A stretch of DNA of 64,000 nt from positions 2,016,001 to 2,080,000 of the forward strand of contig JAMJFZ010004075.1 of NCBI GenBank assembly GCA_026225945.1, in the 5' to 3' direction. Below, in pieces: positions 35,876 to 47,510 of the stretch. The stretch is from Cricetomys ansorgei. Its lineage: Eukaryota; Chordata; Mammalia; Rodentia; Nesomyidae. Under the pieces are notes generated by a model that had not been told where the DNA came from, did not search any database, and saw nothing but the letters and a program-made list of their open reading frames with translations. Made by a program: the position numbers and the translations under genes. Each line of letters starts with the position of its first letter. Within the stretch, counting starts at the first letter, position 1.

Positions 35876-37950
35876 TAGTTCTTGTGTAGTCTTACCCTTT
35901 ATTGAACACTATCATAAAATTAAAATGTTGTTTACTGTTTATGACAATTTGTCTTTCTTTCCTGACCTGATACTAAAATTGACAGCAAGGACAGAAATTT
36001 TATGAGTCTTTGAATACCATGACTGGCAGACCGAGGAGAAGAATAGTAGACTCATTTTGTTATAGTCTCTCATGTCCAGATAGAGTCCCATTATTTACCA
36101 TAAATGTAGGGCATGGCTTTGGTCTTCCAAACCCCTTTTCTTCACAGTCCCTAAACCTGACTGTATTAAAAGAGCAAAGTTCAATTTATAAGCACAGTGC
36201 AAGAAAGGTTTTACAGTTGCATTATTGGAAATATATAAAAATGATTATTTAATCAACTTGTGCTAATATATTTTTTATTATTTCCACATCTTTACCTATC
36301 CTGTGTTGTACAATTAATGCAGGCATTTCATCAGTCTCATTGCTCAGAACATTTACTGCTCTGAAGGTCAGAGTCTGACTTGTGGTCTATAATGATGTCA
36401 TGCTATTCTTATCCATATCAAAATTATGTTTCTAAGATTTTTAGTTGGTCATATTTAAAAATATCTACATAACTTCCTCCTTTCAACTAACTGATAACAG
36501 ATGGCTCAGTGTCACTGATTATATAAATAAAAATCATGTACAAGATTTTATTCTTAAAAAAATAAACTTAGATTTTCCAAAATATAGAGGTTAGTGATTC
36601 ATTTTCAGTAAAACACTGCATTTCTCATGCATGTTGGAGCCAACCAGAGAACCAAGTAATTACCTGATTATGGATTCCTTGAGCCACATGTATCAAGGTT
36701 TCTAGCTTCATGTGAAAATTAAATATTGGTATGTGGTAACATTTCAATTTCTCAACTGAGCTCTGCCTATGGAGATCTGAGTCATAAATCACCACAGGTC
36801 GGGGAAGGGAGCACAGTTTTAATATTTTCCTAGAGTAGTCAGAGCACATATACTTTTTACCTACCTCCGACACTGAGAATTTACATTTCTATTATTTTCT
36901 TCTTTGAGGTTCATATATTTCTGAGAGAGTGTGGTGCCATATATTTGTGATATTTTTAGTTTTTATTATTCCAATCAACATTTTGGTTGTCTTATTCATA
37001 TCAAATGATTTAATTTTGGGTCACCACCTTCAACTTTAGAGTATCTATTGAAAGGTTGTTCACTGACTGGAACAAACTGCGCCTACAGTTTGCAGATATT
37101 AATTATTCATTACAGAAAGTGGAAGGGGAGAGTCAAAGGGTTCTCAGTGTACACAAATAATATCATACGAGAGGAAGAAAACATTAATTACCTCAACAAC
37201 AGTGTAACACATTGCATACATGTACTGAATTTTCTATAATGCTCACTGCCACATATGTACAATGAGGTTAATTATGATTTTAAAAGTTGTTCTAATAGAA
37301 ATAAAAAGTAGGGAAGCTGGACATATTGCTAACAGATCTATGAAAAATAAATATTTTGGAAAGAAGTTTGGAAAGAGTACCTGATGGGACTGAGTATCAC
37401 TTGTGAGTTAATGATCTGTATTCTGTCTCTTTGGTAAGTTATAAGAATGGTAGCACCCAGTACTACCGCTCAAAAGAAACCAATAAAATAACAAACGGAA
37501 TGGAACTCACGGGAAGTGTGATCATTATACCCACTATACTACTGACACCTGATCTCAGAGTCCAGTGTTAAAACTTTTGATTTTGTGTCCAGCAAACATT
37601 TTGCTTGAAAAAATAGCCATGTTCTGCCCATGTCCTTAGTGCAATGGTGGCCATTTCTGGAAATAAAGACTTAGAAAGATCTCATCTGAAGCATGTATCT
37701 GTGAAGGAGGCGGATGAGCATTTTTAAGGACCCCTTAGAGTCTTTTAAATCTGAAAATACTGGCACATGGAGATTTGTCTCTTTAATACCCCATCGTTAT
37801 GAGTGTTATAGTACAATGGCTTAATTCATTTTTTGATTCAGGTAGCTCTCTTCTAGGATCCTTAGTTTTATTGAAGCAATATCTCATTTTGAGTTGTTAG
37901 CAGAAATAATGATTCTCCCGCGTCTTCTTTTCCCAATATCTACATTTTGG
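35876..37950. other. AT-rich intron, nothing recognised
   Basis: No supported feature. Confidence 0.5.
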
Positions 37951-38109
37951 TTTCTTTTTTTCCCCCCTCCAAGACATGGTTTCTCTCTTGTAACTCTGGC
38001 TGTCCTGGAACTCACTCTGTAGAGGAGGCTGGCCTTGAACTCACAGAGATCCGCCTGCCTCTGCCTCCCAAGTGCCGGGGTTAAAGGCGTGCACCACCAC
38101 CTCCTGGCC
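37951..38109 (-). repeat. B1 SINE, reverse, 77 nt past the exon B donor
   Basis: The plus strand reads tctggctgtcctggaactca, ctggccttgaactcacagag, ctgcctctgcctcccaagtg and aaaggcgtgcaccaccacct, with a T/C-rich tail (37953-37970) that is the A-tail on the other strand. It is well conserved and lies sense to Magi2, very close to a coding exon. Confidence 0.93.
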
Positions 38110-38186
38110 AATATCTACATTTGTAATATCATTAATATCTTGCTATGATCTTTAGGGCAATATTCAAAAAAATGCCGGAAACTCAC

Positions 38187-38397
38187 TCAATGAAGTAGAC
38201 TTCACCCTTCTCTGTGTAGGCCATTTCCCAGTTATCAGGCAATGGGTCTGAGTCCTCATTCTCCTCAGGCTTTGTTGGCTTTGGGTCATCCATTTGTTCT
38301 TTTAGCTCTTCAGGCTGACTGTACACTGGTGCAGGGTAAGGCTGGGAGGGTGTCTCCCCTGAGGCACCTGCACTTTTGTCTTCATGTTCACTGGATT
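38187..38397 (-). CDS. Magi2: Magi2 exon B: linker and first half of WW domain 1
   Basis: A 211-nt internal exon of the scaffold MAGI2. The acceptor on the minus strand is cttctttttcttgcag (AG at 38399-38398). The first two bases, AA, complete a glutamate codon started by exon A. The peptide begins ESSEHEDKSAG, passes through a proline- and acid-rich linker (SQPYPAPVYSQPEELKEQ, then KPTKPEENEDSD), and enters WW1 at LPDNWEMAYTEKGEVYFI, ending in GA| of the next aspartate codon. The donor is GA|GTGAGT with GT at 38186-38185. The first WW tryptophan (NWE) and the aromatic strand (VYF) are present. MAGI2 WW domains bind PPxY ligands at synapses and cell junctions. The linker reads DDPKPTKP, whereas I recall DDTKPTKP in human. 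The exon enters in phase 1 and leaves in phase 2, with no internal stop. Confidence 0.98.
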
Positions 38398-38977
38398 CTG
38401 CAAGAAAAAGAAGAGTGCATGGTCAGTTGCTCCAGCTACAGAGACTGTGAAGGTGTAGGAAATGTGCTGCACAGGAACTGAGTACGAGGAAAGCTAGTAG
38501 GAAATAGTTTTGAACAGACATAAATAGCAGAAACCTGGGAAAATTACCAATATGCTGATTTAAGTTCATGGTTCACTCATCATTGTTGTCTATTGTTCGA
38601 TTAAATATTGTTGCTTACTCAATAGGAGGGAGGAAGTTAACACAGGTGTGGTAGGCAAAATATTGATAGTGTAAAGATGTTCGTGTCCTAATACCTACCA
38701 AGATTATGGAAATATTTACCTTGTATGGGAAGAGAATATTTGCAGATAATTTTAAATAAAGCACCTTGAGACAGGAGATTATCTTTGATTATTCAAATGG
38801 GTTTACTATAATCACAAAAGACCCTAAAAGTAAAAGAGGCAGACATAAAGACATAAAAGATGAGAAGAACATGTGTCTACAGGAGAAGACTGAGTTTTCT
38901 CAGTTGCTGCAGTTTGTGTTGGTTGTGAATATAGGAATGTGGTACTTCAAGCCAAGGAACATAGTGAGCTCTATATG
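38398..38977. other. Intron just upstream of exon B
   Basis: It contains the exon B polypyrimidine tract and acceptor at the low-coordinate end. Nothing else recognised. Confidence 0.5.
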
Positions 38978-39071
38978 ATATATATCTATATATCTATATA
39001 TCTATATATCTATATATCTATATATCTATATATCTATATATCTATATATCTATATATCTATATCTATATCT

Positions 39072-39127
<56 letters not shown>
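38978..39127. repeat. ATATCT hexamer and TA dinucleotide array
   Basis: About 150 nt, starting as tatatc/tatatctat units and changing to (TA)n at 39092-39127. It lies about 0.6 kb upstream of exon B in transcript sense. Tyr/Ile-rich frames here are artefacts. Confidence 0.97.
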
Positions 39128-39130
<3 letters not shown>

Positions 39131-39408
39131 ATGTGAGGAACTATCTCCTTCCCAAGATACCAGGAAGGAAGTCAACCCTGACAACATTTTGATTTTAATT
39201 TTAGTTTGTGGTAACCCACAGCAGACTTACAACTTTCCAAGCTAGAGTGTAATATACTTACAATGTTTTAGACACTATATTTCTAGTACTTTGTGACAGT
39301 AGCCCTGGAAATCAAACAGAACAAAAGAACTAAAACACATGCACACCTTAGAAGAAATAAGGTTGGGACTTATGTGTAAAGAACACTGTGGTGTTTAGAA
39401 TAATAAGC
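39128..39408. other. Intronic gap, nothing recognised
   Basis: No supported feature. Confidence 0.5.
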
Positions 39409-39596
39409 AGGGGCAATGGCTGGCAGACGGCTCCATGGGATCAGAATTGCTGCTGTTCCTCCAAGGACCTGGATTCTACTTCCAGCATACACATCAGGTG
39501 GCTCACAACTACCTGAAACTCCAGCTTGGAGTATGATGCAGGGGCTTACTCCCTCTTCTGTCCTCCACCATCACCCACATACAACATACACACACG

Positions 39597-39647
<51 letters not shown>

Positions 39648-39966
39648 ACACACATACACATACATACACATACATATACATATACACACACACACACACA
39701 TATACACATACACACACAGACACATACACACATACACACACATACTCACACACATACACACACATATACACATACATACACACACACATACACACATACA
39801 CACACACATATACACACACACACATACACATACACATACATATACACACATATACATATACACACACATACATATGCACACACACATACAAATACATATA
39901 CATATACACACATACACACACACACACATACACACATACACATACACACATACACATACATATACA
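39409..39966 (+). repeat. B2-like SINE with a very long CA/CATA tail
   Basis: The body at 39409-39590 (ggcaatggctggcagacggc, gaattgctgctgttcctcca, catcaggtggctcacaacta) matches B2. It continues into about 375 nt of interrupted (CA)n and (CATA)n reaching 39966. The long HT/YT-rich and CV-rich frames on both strands come from this array and are not genes. Confidence 0.88.
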
Positions 39967-40849
39967 CGCCAGAATCCCATCTATCTGGACAAACTCAGTC
40001 TTGCTTAAGCAAGCAAACTTCTGAATGTAGATGAGCCATGTGTCTTATCTACAGATGATGTCTGCAGAATTCCTCTACCTGTATCTTGTTAACTGATCAG
40101 AATGTAGATCTCAAAACACAGGAGAGAAGAAAAACACAGAAAGCAAGAAAAACTAAATCCAGTGCAGTACAGTTAAATGCAGATAGGGATTCACTACATT
40201 TTGGGGAATTTGGATGTTTATTAAAGGTATGTTCTTAAAGGAGAAGAAAAATACATAGAAAACCTGCGGAAGCATGGATTTTGCTCCTGTATTGTAAAGT
40301 CCAGGTTTTGAGAGTAAAAATGGAAATGAAGATATTCTAGAGTCCCCTTCAGGAGGACCATCAGAGAGTAGGGGAGTGAGATCATTTAGGGGCTGTGTTT
40401 TCTTGGAATGGGATCATTGAACAAACAGTTTGGTCAAGAGATGATAGGCTTAATGGATTTACTATTGTGCTATTTCCTAATGTTTATTTTCTGAGATACT
40501 TATGCTTTTGCTCTCCCAATGTAGCTTTTCTCCTGTTAACAATAGAACTCGGGTATTAGTTGGAGAGCAGGAGTGCAAGTACTACGTGGAACAAGGGAAA
40601 AAAAAAAAAAACAAAACAAAACAGGAGCAAAAGAAAAAAAAGAAGATATTACAGAAATTCCTACAAGTAGACAATTTGACCTTAAACCGGAAGGAGATAC
40701 TCCATGATGCTCGTAAGGAAAAAATGTAACAAGAGGTGATGTGATGATGACAGCGGCATCTTGGGAACAGGAAGACACAGACTGTTCAGAAATAAGCAAT
40801 AACTAGTCAAGCAAAAAATGTGTGCGCGGATACATATGCACTTTGATTC
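39967..40849. other. Intronic gap, nothing recognised
   Basis: It contains an A-run at 40598-40612. No supported feature. Confidence 0.5.
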
Positions 40850-41060
40850 AGTCCCCCTACTTCGGGACTATCTCCCCTAGAAATAATGGTATCACTGGGT
40901 AGGTATAGCTGCACATTCATTGCAGTGTTGTTTATAGTAACAAAACCCTGGAACTGGCATATAGGCCTTTTAATCAGAATACGGCCAGTACACTGTGTTC
41001 ACCATCAGTATGGAAAGAGATATAATTTAAAAGCAATAAAATGACATCTATAGACTTATT
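40850..41060 (+). mobile_element. Possible old LINE-1 fragment
   Basis: The phrase gcacattcattgcagtgttg followed by tttatagtaacaaaaccctg resembles the conserved L1 ORF2 3' region (loss-of-frame copy). The evidence is a single phrase plus context, so this is tentative. Confidence 0.4.
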
Positions 41061-41118
41061 GACCTGGAAAGGTACTTATAAATTATGACTTGAAGACTAA
41101 TTTTCAGGGGATATGCTT

Positions 41119-41121
41119 TTG

Positions 41122-41172
<51 letters not shown>
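41119..41172. repeat. TA microsatellite
   Basis: An almost uninterrupted (TA)n tract. Confidence 0.97.
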
Positions 41173-41175
<3 letters not shown>

Positions 41176-42921
41176 TATACATATGTATGATTACTAATTT
41201 ATATACATACACATATATATGATTGTTCATAGCTCCATAGAGCTTAGAAATAGGTGGAGAAAATGTAAAATTGACTGTCATCTTTGTAAATGAGATGGGA
41301 GAAATTTTCTTTAAACGATTTTGTATTCATTGGCTATATTGTTTTTGGGAAGCCACAAATTAATAAAGATCCCTTAATAAATTAGTAATATAGAATGGAG
41401 TCTTTGTCTTTATGTAAATAATTTAGGTCAAATTTTATCTTACCTCTATGGGTCTAGGAGAGTAACAGTAAACTATTTATTCAGAATTAGGAAACCTAAG
41501 CGTTAATATTCACTGGCTTGGCTTAAGAAGAGGAAATACTGAAAATAATACAGTCTTTAGTTAGTAGTCTCTTAGTGATTCTTACGGAGTCGAACTTGTT
41601 AACAGACGCATAAAGGCAGCAGTGCAGCAGCTTGTGACATCATGGAAGCATCAACACATGGACCACACTGCGGTGTGACCGCGGAGCGACCAGAACACTG
41701 TGCTGCACAGAAACGTTAAGTTGCAGCATCAGGGTCCGAGCTGCGTCGTGCACTCAGTACTCACTTACTGTGCTCTGAGTACTCCATTGCTGCTGGGCGA
41801 AGAGGAAGAAGAACAAGGGAGGCATGAGTTCTGCTTTGCTGGAACTAAAGCATGTCATTTACAGTGTTCCTCCCATTTAACACACCGAGAACTATCGAAA
41901 GCAAACGGTGAGATTCCGCGCCCATCCATTCATTAGTCTCACATTAAGATTCCAGCAACGCTTCTTTCCCAACACGTGCTATATCCCAAGATGTGCTTTA
42001 ACACCTGGGGTGTCTTTCAGAACGAAGGGAGAAACAGATAAATCAGGGCAGGGTTGGGCAGACTTCTTTACAAGACCTCGGGATTGGGACTGTATCCTGA
42101 CACTAATATAAATCTCACTCAAGAGCATGACAAAATATTTTCTCCAAAACTGTTCAGAGTATTTGAAGATGGCAAGAAAGTAAGTCTGCAGACCAGTGGT
42201 AAGCTGTTTTTATGTCCCAGACAGAAGATGCTTTCGCTATTGGCATGGGGGTGAAAAGAAGTGAGCTGACATAAAATTTTCTATAATTAAAGGACAAATA
42301 AGGAGGTGAGAGGTCATAATCATTTTGGTGGATGGTGAAGCTTTATTGAGACAGGGAGGGCAGAGGACCCTGGGGAGGAGGCTGTGACACAATTTCACAC
42401 ACTAGGTTTAGAGCCTCCTTTCAAACCTATGATGAAGGCATCCAGTCAGAGTTCTTGGCTGGAGAGGACCAACTTGAACGGCAGCAGCAGATGGCTGGAT
42501 TGTGAGATAAGTTAAGCCCCAAGTGAATGTGTTTGCCAAGCGAGACTTCATGGAAAGTGGAAACAAGAATCTTCCCTGCAGATCTGAGCTACACCAACAC
42601 TTAACACTCACATAACAAGGAAGCCAGCAGGAGGAACCGAAGACAGCAGCCCTGGACGCAGTGGGGACCTCACCAGACCTTTACAACAGAACATGAGAGA
42701 GGAAAGAAGGAAGAGTGGCCAAAGCTTCTGAAGAGTACAGTACAAAAAGGACCTAAAGCCACCGAACACCAACAACATAACAGTCCTTCGTCATATTAGT
42801 TCTCAGTTAAAGTGGTATTCATGGGAGAATGATGTGTAAAGAAGCCAGTTCATTAGGAACTAAAAAAGCCATGAAAGCAAACAGAATATGTAAATGAAGA
42901 ACTTATTCATGGTTCACTACT
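41173..42921. other. Intronic gap, nothing recognised
   Basis: Mixed composition with a modest CpG-containing patch near 41640-41710. No gene or repeat recognised. Confidence 0.5.
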
Positions 42922-43098
42922 AGGCTGGTGAGATAGCTCAGTGAGTAGGAGTTTGCCACCAAGTGTGATGATCTGAGTTTAATTCCAGGGTCCCATAAGG
43001 GGAAAGAACTAATTCCTGAAAGTTGCTCTTTGACCTCTGCATGTGCACGATGGCATGTAGGTATACAAACACACACTCAGACAAAACACAGCAAAACA
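42922..43098 (+). repeat. B3/B2-type SINE
   Basis: It contains aggctggtgagatagctcag, gagtttgccaccaagtgtga and agttgctctttgacctctgc, with a short CA-rich tail. This is the tRNA-derived half of a SINE pair. Confidence 0.85.
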
Positions 43099-43101
43099 AA
43101 A

Positions 43102-43265
43102 CCTGGGTGTGGTGGTGCACGCTTATAATCCCAGCACTGGAGAGGCAGAGGCAAGTGGATCTCTGAGTTAGAGGCCAGCCTGGTCTATAGAACAAGTTCC
43201 AGGAAAGCAGAGCTACACAGGAAACCCTGTTTTAACCACCACGCTCTCAGAAAACAGACACAAAG
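43102..43265 (+). repeat. B1 SINE
   Basis: It contains cctgggtgtggtggtgcacg, ataatcccagcactggagag, gccagcctggtctatagaac and gcagagctacacaggaaacc. It is adjacent to the B3-type element with a few A-rich bases between, and followed by A-rich sequence. Confidence 0.92.
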
Positions 43266-44559
43266 AAAAAAACAAAACAAAAATTAAAAAAACACCACCA
43301 CCAACAACAAAACCACACACTATATAAATTTAAAATAATTTTATAAGATTTGCTATGAACAACAATTATGTAATACCATTATTCTCACAAAAGAAATAGG
43401 AGGTGACATTTCTTGCAAATAAAACTGTGGTCTTTAAAGATGTTGTTAGTGTTATTTATTGTGCCAGGGACGATGTGACAAAGTTTTCCTAGTTTGACTC
43501 ACTTGCTTATATTCATTTCTTTATCTCTAATCGAGCATCACATTACCAAATATGAATGGAATTCCTGCAGTGTGCAAAATACTGACGGTTTAATGGAAGG
43601 GATAAAAAGTCCCTTTGGACAGTCAGGCTTTTGGGAGCTGGAGTGAGAGGGAAGCTGTAAGTATCACCTGCCTCCTCCACATAAACAAAATAAAATGAAA
43701 ACAAATGGCTGAGGTGGATGCAGAATCACAACGCTCTCACATTTGTGATTCATAAAGGCTAACATAGAAATATATTTCACAACGAGAGTCTGGAGCTTCT
43801 GGTGAACCCAGAAGCAGGCTAATTTATCTGTTGGCATCACTGAACCAGGGGAAGCCTTCCTATCAGGGACAGAACCTATTTCCAGAAGAGCAAAATAGAA
43901 TATTCAGACTCACAGGTGTAGCTGACCGCTGTCTGCAGGCTGATTCACCCTGGAGCCATATAACTGGGACTCCACACATTTGCATATGACAACATCGAGT
44001 TGCAATATCAAAAGGCTGGATTCCTCTAGTGGAGGAAAAACCAGGAACTGAGCTAAATAAGCCAAATTGTTATTCTAAATAGCCTCACTAGGTCGGCCAT
44101 TCACTTCTTTTGGGTAGAGTGAGTCAAGGAACCAGTGCAGTAGAATGCAGTGTCTTCCTAGATGTGGAGGGGGTGACTGGAGGGGGACGGAATGGGGGAG
44201 TGCTCACCAGAAACTACTCTGATGATTTGTGAAATGACACCCGATAATAAGGGTTATTCCAAATTCTCCAGGGAGACTGGATAGGAAGTAGAAGCAAGAA
44301 TATCCAACACAACTCTCAGAGGAGATCCAGTTAAAAGGTCAGTGAGAGACAGAAGAGCTGACAGTAATTAGCTAATTAGTTTTTATAGACATCTATTGAA
44401 AGTCTAGTAAAGGCCAGGCGAGTAAGCTAAGTAATACTGAGTTGAAGAGACAGTAGTCCTAATAGTATGGAATGTTTTGAAGGGGCTGTCAAATCCTACT
44501 AAAAAAAAAAAAAAAAAAAAAGAAAATAGGAAAAAAAAAATGACTTAAAGGAGGAATTT
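43266..44559. other. Intron with a poly(A) run
   Basis: An A-run lies at 44501-44521. No other feature recognised. Confidence 0.5.
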
Positions 44560-44825
44560 ATTGCTAGATGATTCTGGAAGCTGCAAGTGTTTTCAGGACC
44601 AGCTGCAGTACTTGCAAAGAAGCTGTTTCTGGCTTTGCCTTGCTTCAGCTAGTTCCCTGGCTTGTGGTTCATGATTTCAGTTTTCATAGCAGACATATGG
44701 GGTCAGGGGCTCATGCTACTCCAATATGACCTCCTCTTCGTGATATCTACAGTTCCCCCATTTCCAAATAAAGTCACATTCTGAAATGCCAGTGGGACAC
44801 AATCCAACTAATAAGATGGCTCATG
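44560..44825 (-). mobile_element. Possible MaLR-type LTR remnant
   Basis: Phrases like aggaatttattgctagatga, tgacctcctcttcgtgatat and ccaaataaagtcacattctg have the layout of a reverse MST/MLT-class LTR (mammalian ERVL-MaLR). Decay prevents a firm assignment. Confidence 0.4.
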
Positions 44826-45990
44826 AGACGAGTTTGTCCTCCAACCCCTTCAACTCCCCGGGAGCTTGCACGTTACAGTTTAATAGTACATTGGTAGTTG
44901 TCCAGAAATGAACAGTTAATAACAGAAAAATCTTGGACTACTAAAAGGTGGGAAAAGACTAGATCTTACATTCCAACCAAGGATATCATTCTCCCAAGCA
45001 CTCCAGCCCGTTAGGGTTTGAATCAGAAGCGCCTGTGTGCAAGCCTGTCCTTGCACGAATCATGTGTGTCAGACTGTGGCTGGAGAATCCCCGGGCTGTT
45101 TGAATTCTAACGAGGAGGCATGTGGCCTATGTATGTTTGGCATTTTGGCAATATGGAAGCATTTATCACTTATATGGAGTCCAGGAGAAATGACCAGATA
45201 TATTCCTTCATATGGTTTAGTTCTAATTATAAAAGTTACCACTTTTGAATGTGTAAAGTGGAATTTCTCCTTAGGATGTTTGCTGGTGAGGTGAACAGAC
45301 TTTGTCAAGCAGAGGTGTCTCGAGTATTTCATGAGGTATTATCATGTCACATTGACATCCTGCAAACTAGACTGAGAATATTTTTCCATTAGCAACAGAA
45401 ACAATAATTCAACAAAGGAGTGAAGAAAGCCTCTCTTTAAAGCGAGAGTGAAAAATATCCTCCTGACACCAGCACTGTTAAATTCCCCAAAATTTCTTAG
45501 AAGCACCAAGGCACAAAGTAGACATTTAAAATACAGAGTCTTGTAAACCATGATCCATAAAACCATATTTTACTATTCTTTTACTGTCGTGGTTAATGAA
45601 CACAATTCCTTCTACCTTGCATGCCCTAAGTACCAGGTTAGACACAGTGAGTATGACTTTCTTCTTTTCATGAAATAGTTCAGAAGAGCTCAAAGATCTG
45701 AATGTAGGACAGAGACAACAGCCATTTAATTGGGAGTAAAATGTATGCCATTTTGTATTTGGTATAAATTGTATAGCTATAGGTCTCTTGAAGATGATGA
45801 TATAACAAAAATATACACAGCACACAGTCAATTTATGCAAACGCTTATTGTTCTACTAGTATCTTGGTATAACCAAAAATAAGTCTGAATTCCATGGTTC
45901 TTAATACTCTCATCCAGTTTCATAAAGAATAACCAGGAACAAAGATTTTAAAAATTAGAGTATATATTCTAAGCGTTGGTTGTATTTTAA
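44826..45990. other. Intronic gap, nothing recognised
   Basis: AT-rich. No supported feature. Confidence 0.5.
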
Positions 45991-45995
45991 CTTGA

Positions 45996-46486
45996 TGTGA
46001 CGGTTTACTCAGGGTTCTCTAGAGGAAAAGACCTTATACAATGGATCTTTCTATTTATATAGAACAGCTTACAAGCTATCATCCAGCTAGTCCAAAAATG
46101 ATTGTCTAATCATGGGAAATCAAAATATCCAGCAGTTGTTCAGTACACAAGGGTGTGTGTCTCAGCTGGTCTTCAGTATACAGTAGAATCCCCAAGAGGC
46201 AGGCTCTAAAAGCAAAAGAAAGCAGGCAAAGAGAGAGCAAGCTTGCTTCTTCCGTGTCTTCTATACAGGCTGCCAGCATAAGGTGTGGTCCAGATTAAAG
46301 GTGGATCTTCCCACCTCAAAAGATCTGGATTGTATCTTTCCACCTCAAAAGCCAGGGTTGAAGTGGATCTTCCCATTTTGAATGATTTAATTAGGAAAAA
46401 TAAAAATCCCTCAACGGTGTGGCCAGACATTTGGATTTTATTTATTCCAGATGCAGTCAATTTGACAAACAAGAGCAACTATCACA
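45996..46486 (-). repeat. 3' LTR of the ERVL provirus
   Basis: 491 bp. On the minus strand it begins TGTGATAGTTGCTC and ends CCGTCACA. Shared blocks with the other LTR include ctctagagga, cagcttacaagctat, caggcaaagagagag, ccagcataaggtgtgg (46273-46288 here) and gtggatcttcccac. An internal unit of about 40 bp built on ggatcttcccacctcaaa occurs roughly three times at 46300-46380. Confidence 0.88.
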
Positions 46487-46875
46487 GGTACACCCCTTAT
46501 CAACCTGACACGTAATCATATTTCCTTATGTCAAGCTTAATCTCCAAGTGAAAACAAGGACCAGGTCATAATTATGCCTAATGTGATATAACTATCCTAC
46601 ACACAATTACAAATGCATTATATATTTAACCAGATCATAGTTATACCTAAAATGATATAACTATCCTTGACCAACCACAAATACTGTATAGAAATACATG
46701 GCAATATCCCTTAAGGGACTTCTTTTAGTATCCCAAATTTAAATACAATAACCACTGATAGTCTCTTAGTTGATGCACAATACGTAATGAAGAAATTGAG
46801 GAAAGAAAACACAAACATTTGTACAAACACATTCTTAACAAAATACAACAGAAACACTCGTGTCTATTCTCATCC
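46487..46875 (-). other. Noncoding 3' end of the provirus with a 69-bp tandem duplication
   Basis: Between the dUTPase remnant and the 3' LTR. Units starting at 46561 and 46630 share ccaggtcataattatgccta-like sequence and gatataactatcct. No env-like frame is visible. Confidence 0.7.
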
Positions 46876-47510
46876 TCATGTTTGCAACTGGTCACATGGC
46901 CTTTGCTGGTAATTAAAACTACCTTCTTCTATCCATTCTGTATTTCCTCTACCCTCAGCAGGTCTTGGCTCTTTTCCTGGGGAAGTGAGCCATACCTTCA
47001 TTCCTGAAGGGTCTGAGTCCTTTGTCATCCTGCCTGGATTAGGTTGCTGTGGTTTCCCATTGACTTCAATCACAGGGCACAGTAGCACCAAGAGATGCCC
47101 TAAATGACCTCCTGCAGTCTAGACATAATCTTTCTTACCTCCATTGTGGGAGAAATAATCCAATTTCCTCATGGTAGTCTGAATCAATCACCCCGTTATT
47201 CCTTTCTTAGCCTGTTGATTTAAGGGCATCAGAGGCCAAAGTGGCCAGGGGGAAGTCTTAGTTTCCAGTTCAATGGGCTGATTGTTGTGGCTCCTGGCAG
47301 GAGTGCTCTTCCTTTTGGAACCAAAACTTCTAGGCCAGCATATTGTAAGTTTGTGGAAACAGGAAGCAAGAATTCTAGTGGTTCACTAGGGGTGATAGTG
47401 GGTGGAACTGTTCCCTTTTCCACCCCTGGATTTCTGGACCCGTGGTTCTGGCTATGGGAGAAAGGATACTCTATATTTGACACTGATTCAAAGCATAAAC
47501 TGCCTTCCAA
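46876..47510 (-). pseudogene. ERVL dUTPase-like remnant
   Basis: Three frame-shifted pieces on the minus strand. The first (to 47510) contains LEVLVPKGRALLPGATT and then WKLRLPPGHFGL. The second, at about 47149-47195, reads GVIDSDYHEEIGLFLP, a clear dUTPase motif-3 signature (GVIDxDY). The third (47091-46876) holds CPVIEVNGKPQQPNPGR and a proline-rich C-terminus. In ERVL elements this domain follows integrase and would hydrolyse dUTP during reverse transcription. Here stop codons and frameshifts separate the pieces, so no enzyme is expected. Confidence 0.8.

Noticed and set aside
39416..40024. 202-codon frame rich in His-Thr and its Cys-Val partners on the other strand
   Set aside because: It consists of a B2 body and its CA/CATA tail. 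Microsatellites are open in several frames by nature.
44501..44540. Poly(A) run as the tail of a processed gene
   Set aside because: No transcript-like body with a polyadenylation signal was recognised directly before it.
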